Both the position numbers and the translations under genes were made by a program. Below, in pieces: positions 1 through 8,200 of a stretch of DNA of 64,000 nt; position 1 is the stretch's first letter, and each line of letters starts with the position of its first letter. This DNA comes from JAVJSD01 sp040219575 (GTDB taxonomy: Bacteria > Planctomycetota > Planctomycetia > Pirellulales > Pirellulaceae). Location: positions 1-64,000 of the forward strand of contig JAVJSD010000071.1 of NCBI GenBank assembly GCA_040219575.1, in the 5' to 3' direction. The notes beneath the pieces are model-generated. The model was not told where the DNA came from and did no database searches. It saw nothing but the letters and a program-made list of their open reading frames with translations.

Positions 1-10
1 CTTGTTCGGT

Positions 11-622
11 TTACAATTGGTCAAGTGCGTCGGTTACCCAACGATCATACCATGTATAGAAATCGCAGCCCAGCGGAGCGATACCTTGATCCGAGACCCG
101 GCCATCGGACCACACTTGGCCCGCCTGCGGCCCAGTAATCACGAGACGATCGTAGTACCCGCAGCCTTGATGCGAGAGAACGATCGAGCCACATATGTAT
201 CGATCATCGAACAATTCGTCATCGTTCGCATTTTCAACGTCGTCGTATGGATTGAAGAATTCGGTGAGTGGAAAGGGCGAAGCAAGGAATGCGCGACACT
301 TGTGACCGGGATCATCTGTGACCGATTTATCCAGCGAGTAAAGGCCGTAGTACGGGCCGATCCCGCCATTGCCGACATAAGTTAGGAAGTCGGCGTAGTC
401 TGCGGGGAGCTGGACGGCGTATTTACGTTCAAATTCAGAAAGGTCATCGACTCGCAAAATGTCGTTCATGCGGTATTGGTGTCCATGCTCCGCGCCGAAT
501 GTCTTCAGGTCAGTGTCTTTGGCAGCAAGGTTCGCAATCTTCGCGGCGAGTCGCTCAATGCGATCGCTGGGAGCTGATGACGTCACGTTCTTGCGCCGAA
601 GGAATGAAAACACGCTGGTCAT
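11..622 (-). CDS. SMI1/KNR4 (SUKH) family protein
   Basis: A 203-residue protein. Residues about 55-180 look like a SUKH/SMI1-KNR4 domain: 'LSEFERKYAVQLPADYADFLTYVGNGGIGPYYGLYSL' spans the typical first helix and the GNGG turn, and 'GCDFYTWYDRWV' matches the usual end of the domain. SUKH proteins often act as immunity proteins against contact-delivered or polymorphic toxins; no toxin gene is visible beside this one, so that role is inference. The ATG is supported by a purine-rich AAAGGAA a few bases upstream. It is the last gene visible on the left of a run of small minus-strand genes separated by attC-like palindromes, which suggests it is a mobile cassette. Domain call fairly sure, function uncertain. 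Confidence 0.75.
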   Translation of the reverse strand: MTSVFSFLRRKNVTSSAPSDRIERLAAKIANLAAKDTDLKTFGAEHGHQYRMNDILRVDDLSEFERKYAVQLPADYADFLTYVGNGGIGPYYGLYSLDKSVTDDPGHKCRAFLASPFPLTEFFNPYDDVENANDDELFDDRYICGSIVLSHQGCGYYDRLVITGPQAGQVWSDGRVSDQGIAPLGCDFYTWYDRWVTDALDQL

Positions 623-631
623 TTCCTTTAT

Positions 632-726
632 GGCAGAACGCTTCGCTCACCTGCCGGGGCAATCGCCCGGCTGTCTTCAACCTACACGACCCGCCCGCCC
701 CGGTCAGGTGCAGCGATTGGTTAGGC
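632..726 (-). repeat. attC-like palindromic recombination site (site A)
   Basis: On the minus strand this starts with GCCTAACCAATCGCTG about ten bases after the stop of the gene at 736-1113. It ends with an imperfectly complementary arm (CCCCGGCAGGTGAGCG, then CGTTCTGC) just before the ribosome site of the gene at 11-622. GCCTAAC fits the R'' box of integron attC sites (RYYYAAC). The outer arms pair over roughly 25 bases with bulges, as attC sites do. The right-hand box GTTCTGC departs from the canonical GTTRRRY. Seen: the inverted repeat and its position between two genes. Inferred: that it is a recombination site. Confidence 0.5.
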
Positions 727-735
727 GTGCCTTTG

Positions 736-1113
736 CTACGTGCGGCGCCGGAATAACTCTGCGTTGTACTCCTCCAGCTCCCGCAACCCGGCCTGCAACT
801 GCGGCGACAGCATCTCCCGCGCCCCGATCCGCTTGCCGTGCCGACCTTCGAAGCCCAGGCACTCCAGGTACGACACGAACACCGCGTTCTTGACCTCCGG
901 CGTGGCCAGCCGGAACACCTCGGCGATGAATGCGAAGTAGCCGCGAACGGCGGCTTTGTCCTCGGCGCTAATGGCGACCTGGGTAGCCCGCGCTAGCGCA
1001 CCCATCTCCAGGTGGAGCAGACCGCGGGCACAATCGTCGATGTCGGCCGCGACGGAGGGATACCGCTCCGTGAGCATGGCAACGAATCGCTCGCGGTCGA
1101 TCGGATCAGCCAT
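736..1113 (-). CDS. Hypothetical small protein (cassette gene)
   Basis: A 125-residue, mostly helical, soluble and acidic protein with no signal peptide or membrane segment. I do not recognise a named family with confidence. The text reads like a compact helical domain ('RFVAMLTERYPSVAADIDDCARGLLHLEMGALARATQ'), a style often found among immunity proteins encoded near SUKH genes. On the minus strand the ATG is preceded by GGAGGG about seven bases upstream, a clear ribosome site, and that in turn directly follows a GTTCGGC box, as at the 5' end of an integron cassette. Its stop is followed after about ten bases by attC-like site A. Real gene likely; function unknown. Confidence 0.65.
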   Translation of the reverse strand: MADPIDRERFVAMLTERYPSVAADIDDCARGLLHLEMGALARATQVAISAEDKAAVRGYFAFIAEVFRLATPEVKNAVFVSYLECLGFEGRHGKRIGAREMLSPQLQAGLRELEEYNAELFRRRT

Positions 1114-1130
1114 CCGCGGGCCCTCCGCCG

Positions 1131-1508
1131 AACCAGTTTATACGGAGTTTCTTCCTATCACCTGTAGGACGCTGATGTGCGTCCTATCCTGCCGTCCTTG
1201 TTTGTTCGCAAGGTGCATTCTAGCAGAGGGTTGCGCGCTGGCCATCCGATTTCCGGCGTGATAGGCAGTTTCTTCCTATCCTGCCTCGTGCCGAGGCGCA
1301 AAACCATCCGCGGGTCTGCGCACGCCGCGGCCTTGGCGATTCAAAACTTGCGTGTCTTCATCGCCCCGCGGCGCACTTGCCGCAGCCCCTGCGGTTGTTC
1401 CGGCCTCCGCAATCTGACCGTAGACGGTAGGCCGGAACGAGCCGTGCGCTGTTCCGGCGATTCTCAACCGCCGCGCGAACGAAAACACGCGATCACGCTT
1501 CATCGCCC
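1131..1508. repeat. 378-bp direct repeat, copy 1
   Basis: Nearly the same sequence occurs at 2647-3024 in the same orientation, with scattered substitutions and two compensating single-base indels. It contains two internal copies of GTTTCTTCCTATC and ends with the hairpin CCGGAAC...GTTCCGG (1432-1457). On the minus strand the copies stop matching just after ...AAACTGGTT, where the gene-specific sequence begins. No convincing reading frame is conserved between the copies. Confidence 0.85.
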
Positions 1509-1784
1509 GAATCAGCGTCTCCTGTGCGCCCCGCCGAGCGTTTGCGGTAACCCGGCGGGCGCGTTGCACTGGGATTTCGGGACCGGCGTGATCGCCCGCT
1601 CGCGTTCAACGCTTGGTTCGGCTCGGTTATCCGCACTTCATGCTCTTCGTGCCGTACGACCGCAAGTTCCATTTGCGGCCGATCGGCGATGACGTTTCGG
1701 ACTCAGATCGGCGTCTTGTTCTGCGTATGCCAGCTGGTCGCCAATTGGTTTTGTGTTCCAGCTCAGCCGTTCCGAGTTCTTCCA
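1509..1784. other. Intergenic stretch without a supported gene
   Basis: This lies between repeat copy 1 and the stop of the small membrane-protein gene. Short open frames exist on both strands but none has a ribosome site or a recognisable product. It may hold a decayed cassette; nothing more can be said from the sequence. Confidence 0.5.
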
Positions 1785-2003
1785 TCAATGCTGCCATGCT
1801 TGAATACTCGTCATGGTCCCGGCCACTCCAGCGAACACAAGGATGAGACCAGGGGGCCATTGTCCGCACATGATGCAAGCAGTACCACCAGCAAACGCGA
1901 CAAGGGCGAACACGAAAGAGACCCTGGCCGCACGAGGGGAAACGCTGGAAACGCCGCAGTGCGGTTTCGGTGTCTTCTGTTCTTTTGGATCAAGGGGCGC
2001 CAT
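1785..2003 (-). CDS. Small two-pass membrane protein (cassette gene)
   Basis: A 72-residue protein with two hydrophobic segments (about residues 27-45 and 50-66: 'VSFVFALVAFAGGTACIMC' and 'PGLILVFAGVAGTMTSI'). The start is chosen because ATG at 2003 is preceded by AGGAG seven bases upstream on the minus strand, right after attC-like site B; a longer frame reading up from 2177 would run through that palindrome. Unrecognised family. Short hydrophobic orphan proteins are common in gene cassettes. Moderately sure that it is real because of the ribosome site. Confidence 0.5.
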   Translation of the reverse strand: MAPLDPKEQKTPKPHCGVSSVSPRAARVSFVFALVAFAGGTACIMCGQWPPGLILVFAGVAGTMTSIQAWQH

Positions 2004-2014
2004 AGGCGTACTCC

Positions 2015-2106
2015 TGCCGAACGACCAAGCTGACCGGGCGGCGGTCAGCGATGTTGACTTCAGATTTCGCGCCCAACCGCCGCTCCGGTTGAGCGATTGG
2101 TTAGTC
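2015..2106 (-). repeat. attC-like palindromic recombination site (site B)
   Basis: Minus-strand order: GACTAACCAATCGCTC overlapping the stop codon of the gene at 2101-2631, then an arm ACCGGAGCGGCGG, a spacer, and the complementary arm CCGCCGCCCGGT followed by CGTTCGGC. It shares the CTAACCAATCGCT start with site A and the GTTCGGC end with the box before the gene at 736-1113. It lies between two co-oriented small genes, as an integron attC does. Confidence 0.5.
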
Positions 2107-2631
2107 GGAGGCTTCACCGATTGCGACAATCTTCTCCAGCTCCTGGCGAGCCAACTCGTGACGGAGTCGGTCCTCATCCGTTACGGCGAGTTCCGCGACT
2201 CCGAATCGCGAAAAGCGTACCTTGTTTGTCAGGTCGCGAGCTGTTGCGAGACCGACCCCTCCGATTCGCGCGACGACGATGGCCGCGACTACTGCGTCAA
2301 GATCGCGGCGACCGTACAACTCGATTCGCTCTACGAGCAAGCCCTCAAGCTTCCGCAGAACGGGCGGCGCAGGGGCGACCTGTAACCTTGCTTCATTGAA
2401 GTGCGACGTGTGTTGCATGGACAACCAGTGAAAGAGCGTATCATCGGACGCTCCGTCCTCCTGCTTCCAACTGATGAAATAGGGGGTTGCGGAGTCCGCC
2501 ACTTCGATCCGAATTTCCTCGATATCCGCAGTGTCGCGGAGCGTAGCCGCCTCGGCGCGCGTGATTCGGCGACCTGGCCACTCGGACCAGATTTTGGTTG
2601 ACCGCTCAATGATCCTCTCGGTATGAATCAA
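2101..2631 (-). CDS. Hypothetical protein (cassette gene)
   Basis: A 176-residue soluble protein of mixed helix and strand, not recognised as a named family. The start codon is TTG at 2631: there is no upstream in-frame ATG, and GTGGAG lies about six bases before it on the minus strand. The stop codon overlaps the first box of attC-like site B, which is usual for integron cassettes. Upstream of the ribosome site is GGTTAGTC, a second R'-like box, and then repeat copy 2. Real gene likely; no function proposed. Confidence 0.6.
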   Translation of the reverse strand: MIHTERIIERSTKIWSEWPGRRITRAEAATLRDTADIEEIRIEVADSATPYFISWKQEDGASDDTLFHWLSMQHTSHFNEARLQVAPAPPVLRKLEGLLVERIELYGRRDLDAVVAAIVVARIGGVGLATARDLTNKVRFSRFGVAELAVTDEDRLRHELARQELEKIVAIGEASD

Positions 2632-2646
2632 CGCACTCCACCGACT

Positions 2647-3024
2647 AACCAGTTTATACGGAGTTTCTTCCTATCACCTGTAGGCCGCTGATGTGCGTCC
2701 TATCCTGCCGGCTTTCGTCGCTCGTAAGGTACATTTTCGCAGGGGGTTGCGCGGTGGTCATCCGGTTTTCGGCGTGATAGGTAGTTTCTTCCTATCCTGC
2801 GTCGTGTCGAGGCGCCAGACCATCCGCGGGACTGCACATGCCGCGGCCTTGGCGATTCAAAACGTGCGTATCTTCATCGCCCCGCGGCGCCCTTGCCGCA
2901 GCGCCCTACGGTTGTTCCGGCCTCCGCAATCTGACCGTCGCCGGTAGCCGGAACGAGCCGTGCGCTGTTCCGGCGATTCTCAACCGCCGCGCGAACGAAA
3001 ACACGCGATCACGCTTCATCGCCC
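2647..3024. repeat. 378-bp direct repeat, copy 2
   Basis: Same unit and orientation as 1131-1508. It carries the same internal GTTTCTTCCTATC pair and the hairpin CCGGAAC...GTTCCGG (2948-2973). It abuts the 5' end of the gene at 2101-2631 just as copy 1 abuts the gene at 736-1113. Confidence 0.85.
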
Positions 3025-3244
3025 AGCGGCTGCTGACCGACGCTGGCAGCGTCGGCTACGGACACGCAACAGCGCCGCACATTGCTGTGCGGCGTTTGGT
3101 GGATGTTCGAATTGATATAGCCGAACCGTGTCATCACGCGCGATCACGCGTCATCGCCCCGCGGCGCCCATGCGGCAGCGCCCTTCCGTTGATTCGGCCT
3201 ACATTGGCTGCTTGAGCGATTGAATGGCAGGCAGGATGCCTGCC
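3025..3244. other. Intergenic hairpin-rich region downstream of purE
   Basis: No gene seen. It holds a perfect hairpin CGCCGCACA-TTGC-TGTGCGGCG at 3073-3094, a degenerate fragment of the end of the 378-bp repeat (about 3130-3185, 'CGCGATCACGCGTCATCGCCCCGCGGCGC'-like, broken by changes), and a hairpin GGCAGGC-AGGAT-GCCTGCC at 3226-3244 that starts right after the purE stop codon. The last could end purE transcription, but it lacks a T-run. Confidence 0.5.
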
Positions 3245-3772
3245 CTACGTGGCGCGCTCCGCGGCGATTTGCTCGTTGAGCTTTTTGTCCTTGGCGACGA
3301 TCTTGTCGACGAGTTTGCTCTTGAACGCGGCGAATTTCTCGCGGAGCGCGGGGTCGGCGGTGGCGAGAATCTGCACGGCGAACAGGCCCGCGTTGCGGGG
3401 GCCGCCCATGCCGACCGCCACGCTGGCCACCGGCACGTCGCCGGGCATCTGCACGGTGGACAACAGCGAATCGAGTCCGCCGAGATCCGGCGTGGGGACC
3501 GGCAGGCCGATCACCGGCAAGGTGGTGTGCGCGGCGACGACGCCGGCCAGATGCGCCGCGCCGCCGGCGGCGGCGATGATCGCCTGGATGCCGCGTCCGG
3601 CCGCCGACTCGGCGAATTCGCAGGCGATCTTCGGCGTGCGATGGGCGCTCATCACGCGCACTTCATACGTCACGCCGAATTCGTCGAGCGCCTTGGCCGC
3701 GCCGTTGATCTTCGGCCAATCGCTGTCACTTCCCATGAGGATCGCCACGCGGGGCGAGGTGCTGTTGGACAT
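3245..3772 (-). CDS. purE: 5-(carboxyamino)imidazole ribonucleotide mutase PurE
   Basis: Purine biosynthesis: converts N5-carboxyaminoimidazole ribonucleotide to the C-carboxylated form (class I) in the cytoplasm. 175 residues, normal for the family. Signature motifs are present: GSDSDW (about 14-19), the MSAHRTP loop with the catalytic His (about 41-47), and AAGGAAHLAGVVAAHTTLPVIGLPV (about 67-91), which binds the nucleotide phosphate. The partner purK is not in the window. Upstream, between purE and ald, lies a short hairpin and heptamer repeat rather than an obvious promoter. Confidence 0.95.
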   Translation of the reverse strand: MSNSTSPRVAILMGSDSDWPKINGAAKALDEFGVTYEVRVMSAHRTPKIACEFAESAAGRGIQAIIAAAGGAAHLAGVVAAHTTLPVIGLPVPTPDLGGLDSLLSTVQMPGDVPVASVAVGMGGPRNAGLFAVQILATADPALREKFAAFKSKLVDKIVAKDKKLNEQIAAERAT

Positions 3773-3829
3773 TGGGGGATTTCTCTTCTTGATGTCGAAT
3801 GAATTTCAAATCTCGGATTTCAATTTACA

Positions 3830-3896
3830 CGACGGCAAAGCCGTCGGCTTGGAGCGCGCACGAACGCCGCCTTCACCACTCACCACTCACCACTCA
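3830..3896. repeat. Hairpin CGACGGC-AAA-GCCGTCG plus three CCACTCA heptamers
   Basis: The hairpin is at 3830-3846 and is followed by GGCTTGG. Three tandem CCACTCA units lie at 3876-3896. The same pairing (hairpin, GGCTTGG, CCACTCA array) recurs at 40850-40925, so this is a dispersed element. It sits just downstream of ald. Confidence 0.7.
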
Positions 3897-3921
3897 CTAC
3901 TCCCCACCTACTACCGACCAC

Positions 3922-5034
3922 TCACTTCTTCTCCAACATCGGCGTGTACTCCATCTCGAACGTCTCGGCCACGGCCTGATTGGTGACCGTGCCTTTGTGG
4001 ATGTTCACGGCGGCGGCCAACGGGGCGTGGCGGCGGGCGGCTTGTTCGATGCCGCCGCGGGCGATCTGCAGCACCCAGGGGAGCGTGACGTTGCACAAGG
4101 CGAACGTGCTGGTGCGGCCCACCGCGCCGGGCATGTTGGTCACACAATAATGCACGACTTCCTCTTCGATGAAAACCGGGTCGCTGTGCGTGGTGGGGCG
4201 GCTCGTCTCCAGACAGCCGCCCTGGTCGATCGCCACGTCGATGATCACGCTGCCGGGCTTCATCAGCCGCAGGTCTTCGCGCGTGACGAGATTCGGGGCT
4301 TTCGCGCCGGGAATCAGCACCGCGCCGACCACCAGGTCGGCCAGGTGCAGTTCGTGGCGAATCGTGTGGCGGTCGCTGTACAGCACGTTGACGTTGGCCG
4401 GCATGATGTCGTCGAGGTACCGCAGCCGGTCCATGTTGATGTCGAGGATCGAAACGTCGGCCTGAAAGCCGGCGGCGATCTTGGCGGCGTTCGTGCCGAC
4501 CACGCCTCCGCCCAGAATCGTGATCTTGGCGGGCGCCACGCCGGGCACGCCGCCCAGCAGAATGCCGCGTCCCATCTGCGGGCGTTCCAGGAAGCGGGCC
4601 CCTTCCTGGATGCTCATCCGGCCGGCGACTTCGCTCATCGGCGTGAGCAGCGGCAGGCGGCCGCGCTCGTCGCGGAGTGTTTCGTACGCCACGCAGGTGG
4701 CGCCGGTGGCGACCATCTGCTCGGTCAACTCGCGGCTGGCGGCGAAGTGAAAGTAGGTGAACAGCGTTTGCCCGGCGCGGATCAACGGCCACTCCTGCTC
4801 GAGGGGCTCCTTGACCTTCACGACCAGGTCGGCCCGCGAGAAGATCTCCTTCGGCCCGGAGACCATCTCGGCGCCCTGTTCGAGGTACTCGTGGTCGAAC
4901 AAACCGGAGCCGAGCCCGGCGCCCGCCTCCACCAACACGGTGTGCCCGGCCGCAACGAGCTCCTCGACGCCGACCGGCAGCATCGCCACGCGATATTCGT
5001 CACGCTTGATTTCCTTGGGAACGCCGATGATCAT
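3922..5034 (-). CDS. ald: Alanine dehydrogenase
   Basis: Catalyses reversible NAD-dependent oxidative deamination of L-alanine to pyruvate and ammonium. 370 residues, standard length. The N-terminal catalytic part begins 'MIIGVPKEIKRDEYRVAMLP' and contains VVKVKEP (substrate Lys) and TYFHFAAS (catalytic His, about 95). The Rossmann NAD domain is at about 168-200 (ITILGGGVVGTNAAKIAAG). 'THSDPVFIEEEVVHYCVTNMPGAVGRTST' is a diagnostic C-terminal stretch. It is codirectional with purE about 150 bases downstream, but the metabolic link is loose. Confidence 0.96.
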   Translation of the reverse strand: MIIGVPKEIKRDEYRVAMLPVGVEELVAAGHTVLVEAGAGLGSGLFDHEYLEQGAEMVSGPKEIFSRADLVVKVKEPLEQEWPLIRAGQTLFTYFHFAASRELTEQMVATGATCVAYETLRDERGRLPLLTPMSEVAGRMSIQEGARFLERPQMGRGILLGGVPGVAPAKITILGGGVVGTNAAKIAAGFQADVSILDINMDRLRYLDDIMPANVNVLYSDRHTIRHELHLADLVVGAVLIPGAKAPNLVTREDLRLMKPGSVIIDVAIDQGGCLETSRPTTHSDPVFIEEEVVHYCVTNMPGAVGRTSTFALCNVTLPWVLQIARGGIEQAARRHAPLAAAVNIHKGTVTNQAVAETFEMEYTPMLEKK

Positions 5035-5253
5035 GGGCGGCTCGCGTGTGCCTGGCGAAAATGTGGGAGACGAACTGCCCGCATTTCAGCAAACTCGCCG
5101 CGCATCGACAATGGGAGAGGGAGTTCGCAGCCGCGGCGCTTGTCGCCGCGCGTCGCGGCCGAATCCGGCGCATGGCCGGCTCGACGCTAAAGTACAGCGC
5201 CGCGGACGCCATCGCCCCGACGGTCCGCGTAGCGCTGGGAGAAACCCAGCGGC

Positions 5254-8200
5254 TCATTCGCTCGAGGCGGATTTCGCGGGCGACCAGATCTTGACGGTGT
5301 TGTCGCGGGAGCCGGTGGCCAGCGATTTGCCGTCCGAGGAGAAGTCGACGGCGTTCACCGCGTCGGTATGTCCGGTCAGGGCGAGGATCAACTTGCCGGT
5401 CTCCGCGCTCCACAGCGTCACGTTCCGGTCGTACCCGCCGAGGGCGAGCATCTTCTTGCCGGGGTGAAACGCCGCGCCGCGCTGACTGCCGGAGGTTCGG
5501 ATCGTCGCCTGCGGCGTTTTGAACTCGCCGGTGTAGATGTCGAGCGACGTGCTGCTGGAATAGGCGAGCACGTGCGTGCCGCCGTTGGACATCGCCAACG
5601 CGTACGATTCCGAAGTCAACGTGGTCTTGGGCGTGGTGGAGTCGAACGCGAAGATCATGGGGCGCGAAGGGCTGGTCACCTTGCGGACCACCAGCACGTA
5701 GCCGGCGCCGTCGGCCGCCGCCACGCTGTCGTAAATCGACGAGATCGTTCCCAGGTCGATCGGGATCGACGAATCGCCTCCCGGGACCGCGTGCAGCTGC
5801 GCGCCGTCGTCTCGGGCGATCAGTATCTGTTTGCCGTCGGCCGAAAAACCAATCGCCTTGACGGAGCGGCTCCCGTGAATCTGGCTCAGCTCGCTCCAGG
5901 AGGCGGCGTCCCAGATGCGGACCGAACGGTCGCTCGAGGCGGTCGCGAGTCGCTTGCCGTCGGGCGCCCAGGCGATGTGCTGCACGTTCGATTGGTGGCC
6001 GGAGAGCGAGCCGAGCGGCGCGCCGTGGTCGGCGTCGTAGATGCGGACTTGATTTCCATCGGTGACGGCCAGGCGGCCGCCGTCGGGCGAAAACTTGACG
6101 TCGTCCACATCGTGGCCGAAATCGAGCGTGCCGCGCAACTGCCATTGGGCGCCCTCCTCGTCGGAGCCGGCCAGATCGGCCTTGGTGGGGGGCGGCGAGA
6201 GGATTCGCTCGCGGCTGACCTCCCACAGGTTGATGCTGCCGTCGCTGGAGCCGGTGGCCAACAGCTTGCCGTCGGGCGAGAACCGCATGGTGTGCAGGTA
6301 GTGCGTGGCGTCGAGCGTGTTCCAGGGCTGGCCGGTCTTGACGTCGATCAGTTGCACGCTGTTGCTCCAACCGGCGGCCAGCGTCTTGCCGTCGGGCGAG
6401 AACTCCAGATGCCGCACCGAGGTGTAAGACTCCAGCGAGCGCGACTTGCGATCGGTGGAGTCGTACAGCACGATCTTGCCGTTGGACGGGGCGATGGCCA
6501 GCAACTGCCCGTCGGGCGAGAACACCACGTCCTGGGCGGAGTCCTGCGCGAGATCGACCGGCGGCAAGACTTGCCCGGAGAGGCTCGACAGTACGACCTT
6601 GTTGAACGTCCGCAGGGCCATCGTCTTACCATCCGCCGAGAAGGAGACATCCTCGAATCGTTGGCTGTTGGTTTGAAAGGCGCCCAGTCCCTTGCGCTTG
6701 CCGGCGTCCATGAACGAAACGTCGCCGTAGCGGGCCAGCAGGAGAACGCCGTTGGGGGCGAATCGCGCCAACTGGAAGTCGTAGCGGCCTCCCGGCGCCA
6801 GGGGATACTTCGTCCCTTGGTCGTCCCACAGCACGGCGAGCTTGTCGGACCCGACGGTCACGATCTCCCCGTCTTTGGATACGGTGACGTCGTTGATGCG
6901 GCCGCTGTGCCCTGGTTTGGTCCAGGTCGCCTGGCGGTTCTCCAGATTCCACAATCGGAGCGAGCCGTCGGAGTAGCCGGCGGCCAGCGACTTGCTGTCG
7001 GGCAGGAAGGCGATCGCGACGTCGCCGGAGGCGGCGCCCGGCAGCGACGCCACCTTCTTGGCCACCACGCGGGTGGGCGCGTCGTCTTCAACGTCCGTAC
7101 GCTCGGCGATGCCGGCCAACAGTTGCTGCGCGGCGTCGACCTTGGCGATCGCGCCCAACCGTTCGGTGACGCGGATCTTGTCGAGGCTGCCGACGTCGTC
7201 CTTGACCAACTCGTACCAGTGGTGGGCCCGGGCGTAGAAGGCGGCGTCGGCCTCGTCTTTCTCGGCCACGGAGTACCAGGCGTCGGCGGCGGCCAGCATG
7301 TCGGCGGTGACTTGCGACTGGCTGGCGGCGAGGTCGATGTCGGCCGCCGACTTGAGCGCCTCGTCTTCGGTCTTCGACAGGTGCTTCACACCCGCGTCGA
7401 ACTCGCCCTTGGTCAGACTCAGGTAGCGACCGTACACCAGATTCTTGAGCGGATCGTCGGGGTTGGTTTCAAGGGCGAGCCGGGCGTTTTCCGCAACTTG
7501 CCAAACCTTGTGCAGATCCTTGATCTCCTTCAGGCGGTCGTTCAAGGGCTTCCGAAGGTTTCGCCCGGCCACCCCCTTCGTCGGGATCGTGCGATGCAGT
7601 TCCTCCATCAGCATCAGGGCCACATCGAGTCGTTCGTTGTGAACCAGGTCGTCGAGAAATCGCCCGCTGTCGATCATCAATGGTTCAAGCGTTTCCGGCG
7701 TGACGTTCTTGGCCGTGCCGGCCAGCAGCACGGCGCGAGACCGGTCGGCGTCGAACTCGAAGACCTTCTCCATTTCGCCGACGGCCCGCAGAACAACGGC
7801 TGAGTCGCCCGCGTCTTCGGCCAACTGGCTTGCCTTGCGCAACAGCGCGAATCGTTCGCTGAGCGGAGAGGCGGGGTCCTTGGCCAATTGCAGCATCTCA
7901 TCGGCCTTGGCCACCCGCGCCGAATTCTCGGTGATTGTCGCGAGCTTCATCACCTCGCTGACCTTCGCCTCCGCCGCGTCCAATTCAGCCTTGGGCGGGA
8001 ACTCCGCCTTGACCGCCTTGGGCGGCTCGACCGGCATCGGATCCACCGGCATCGGGTCGACCGGCATGGGTTCGACGGGCGGCGGCATGGGATCCACCGG
8101 CATGGGATCGACCGGCATCGGATCGACGGGTGCTGGATCGACGGGCATGGGGTCGACGGGCGCAGGATCAACGGGCGCAGGATCCACCGGCATGGGGTCG

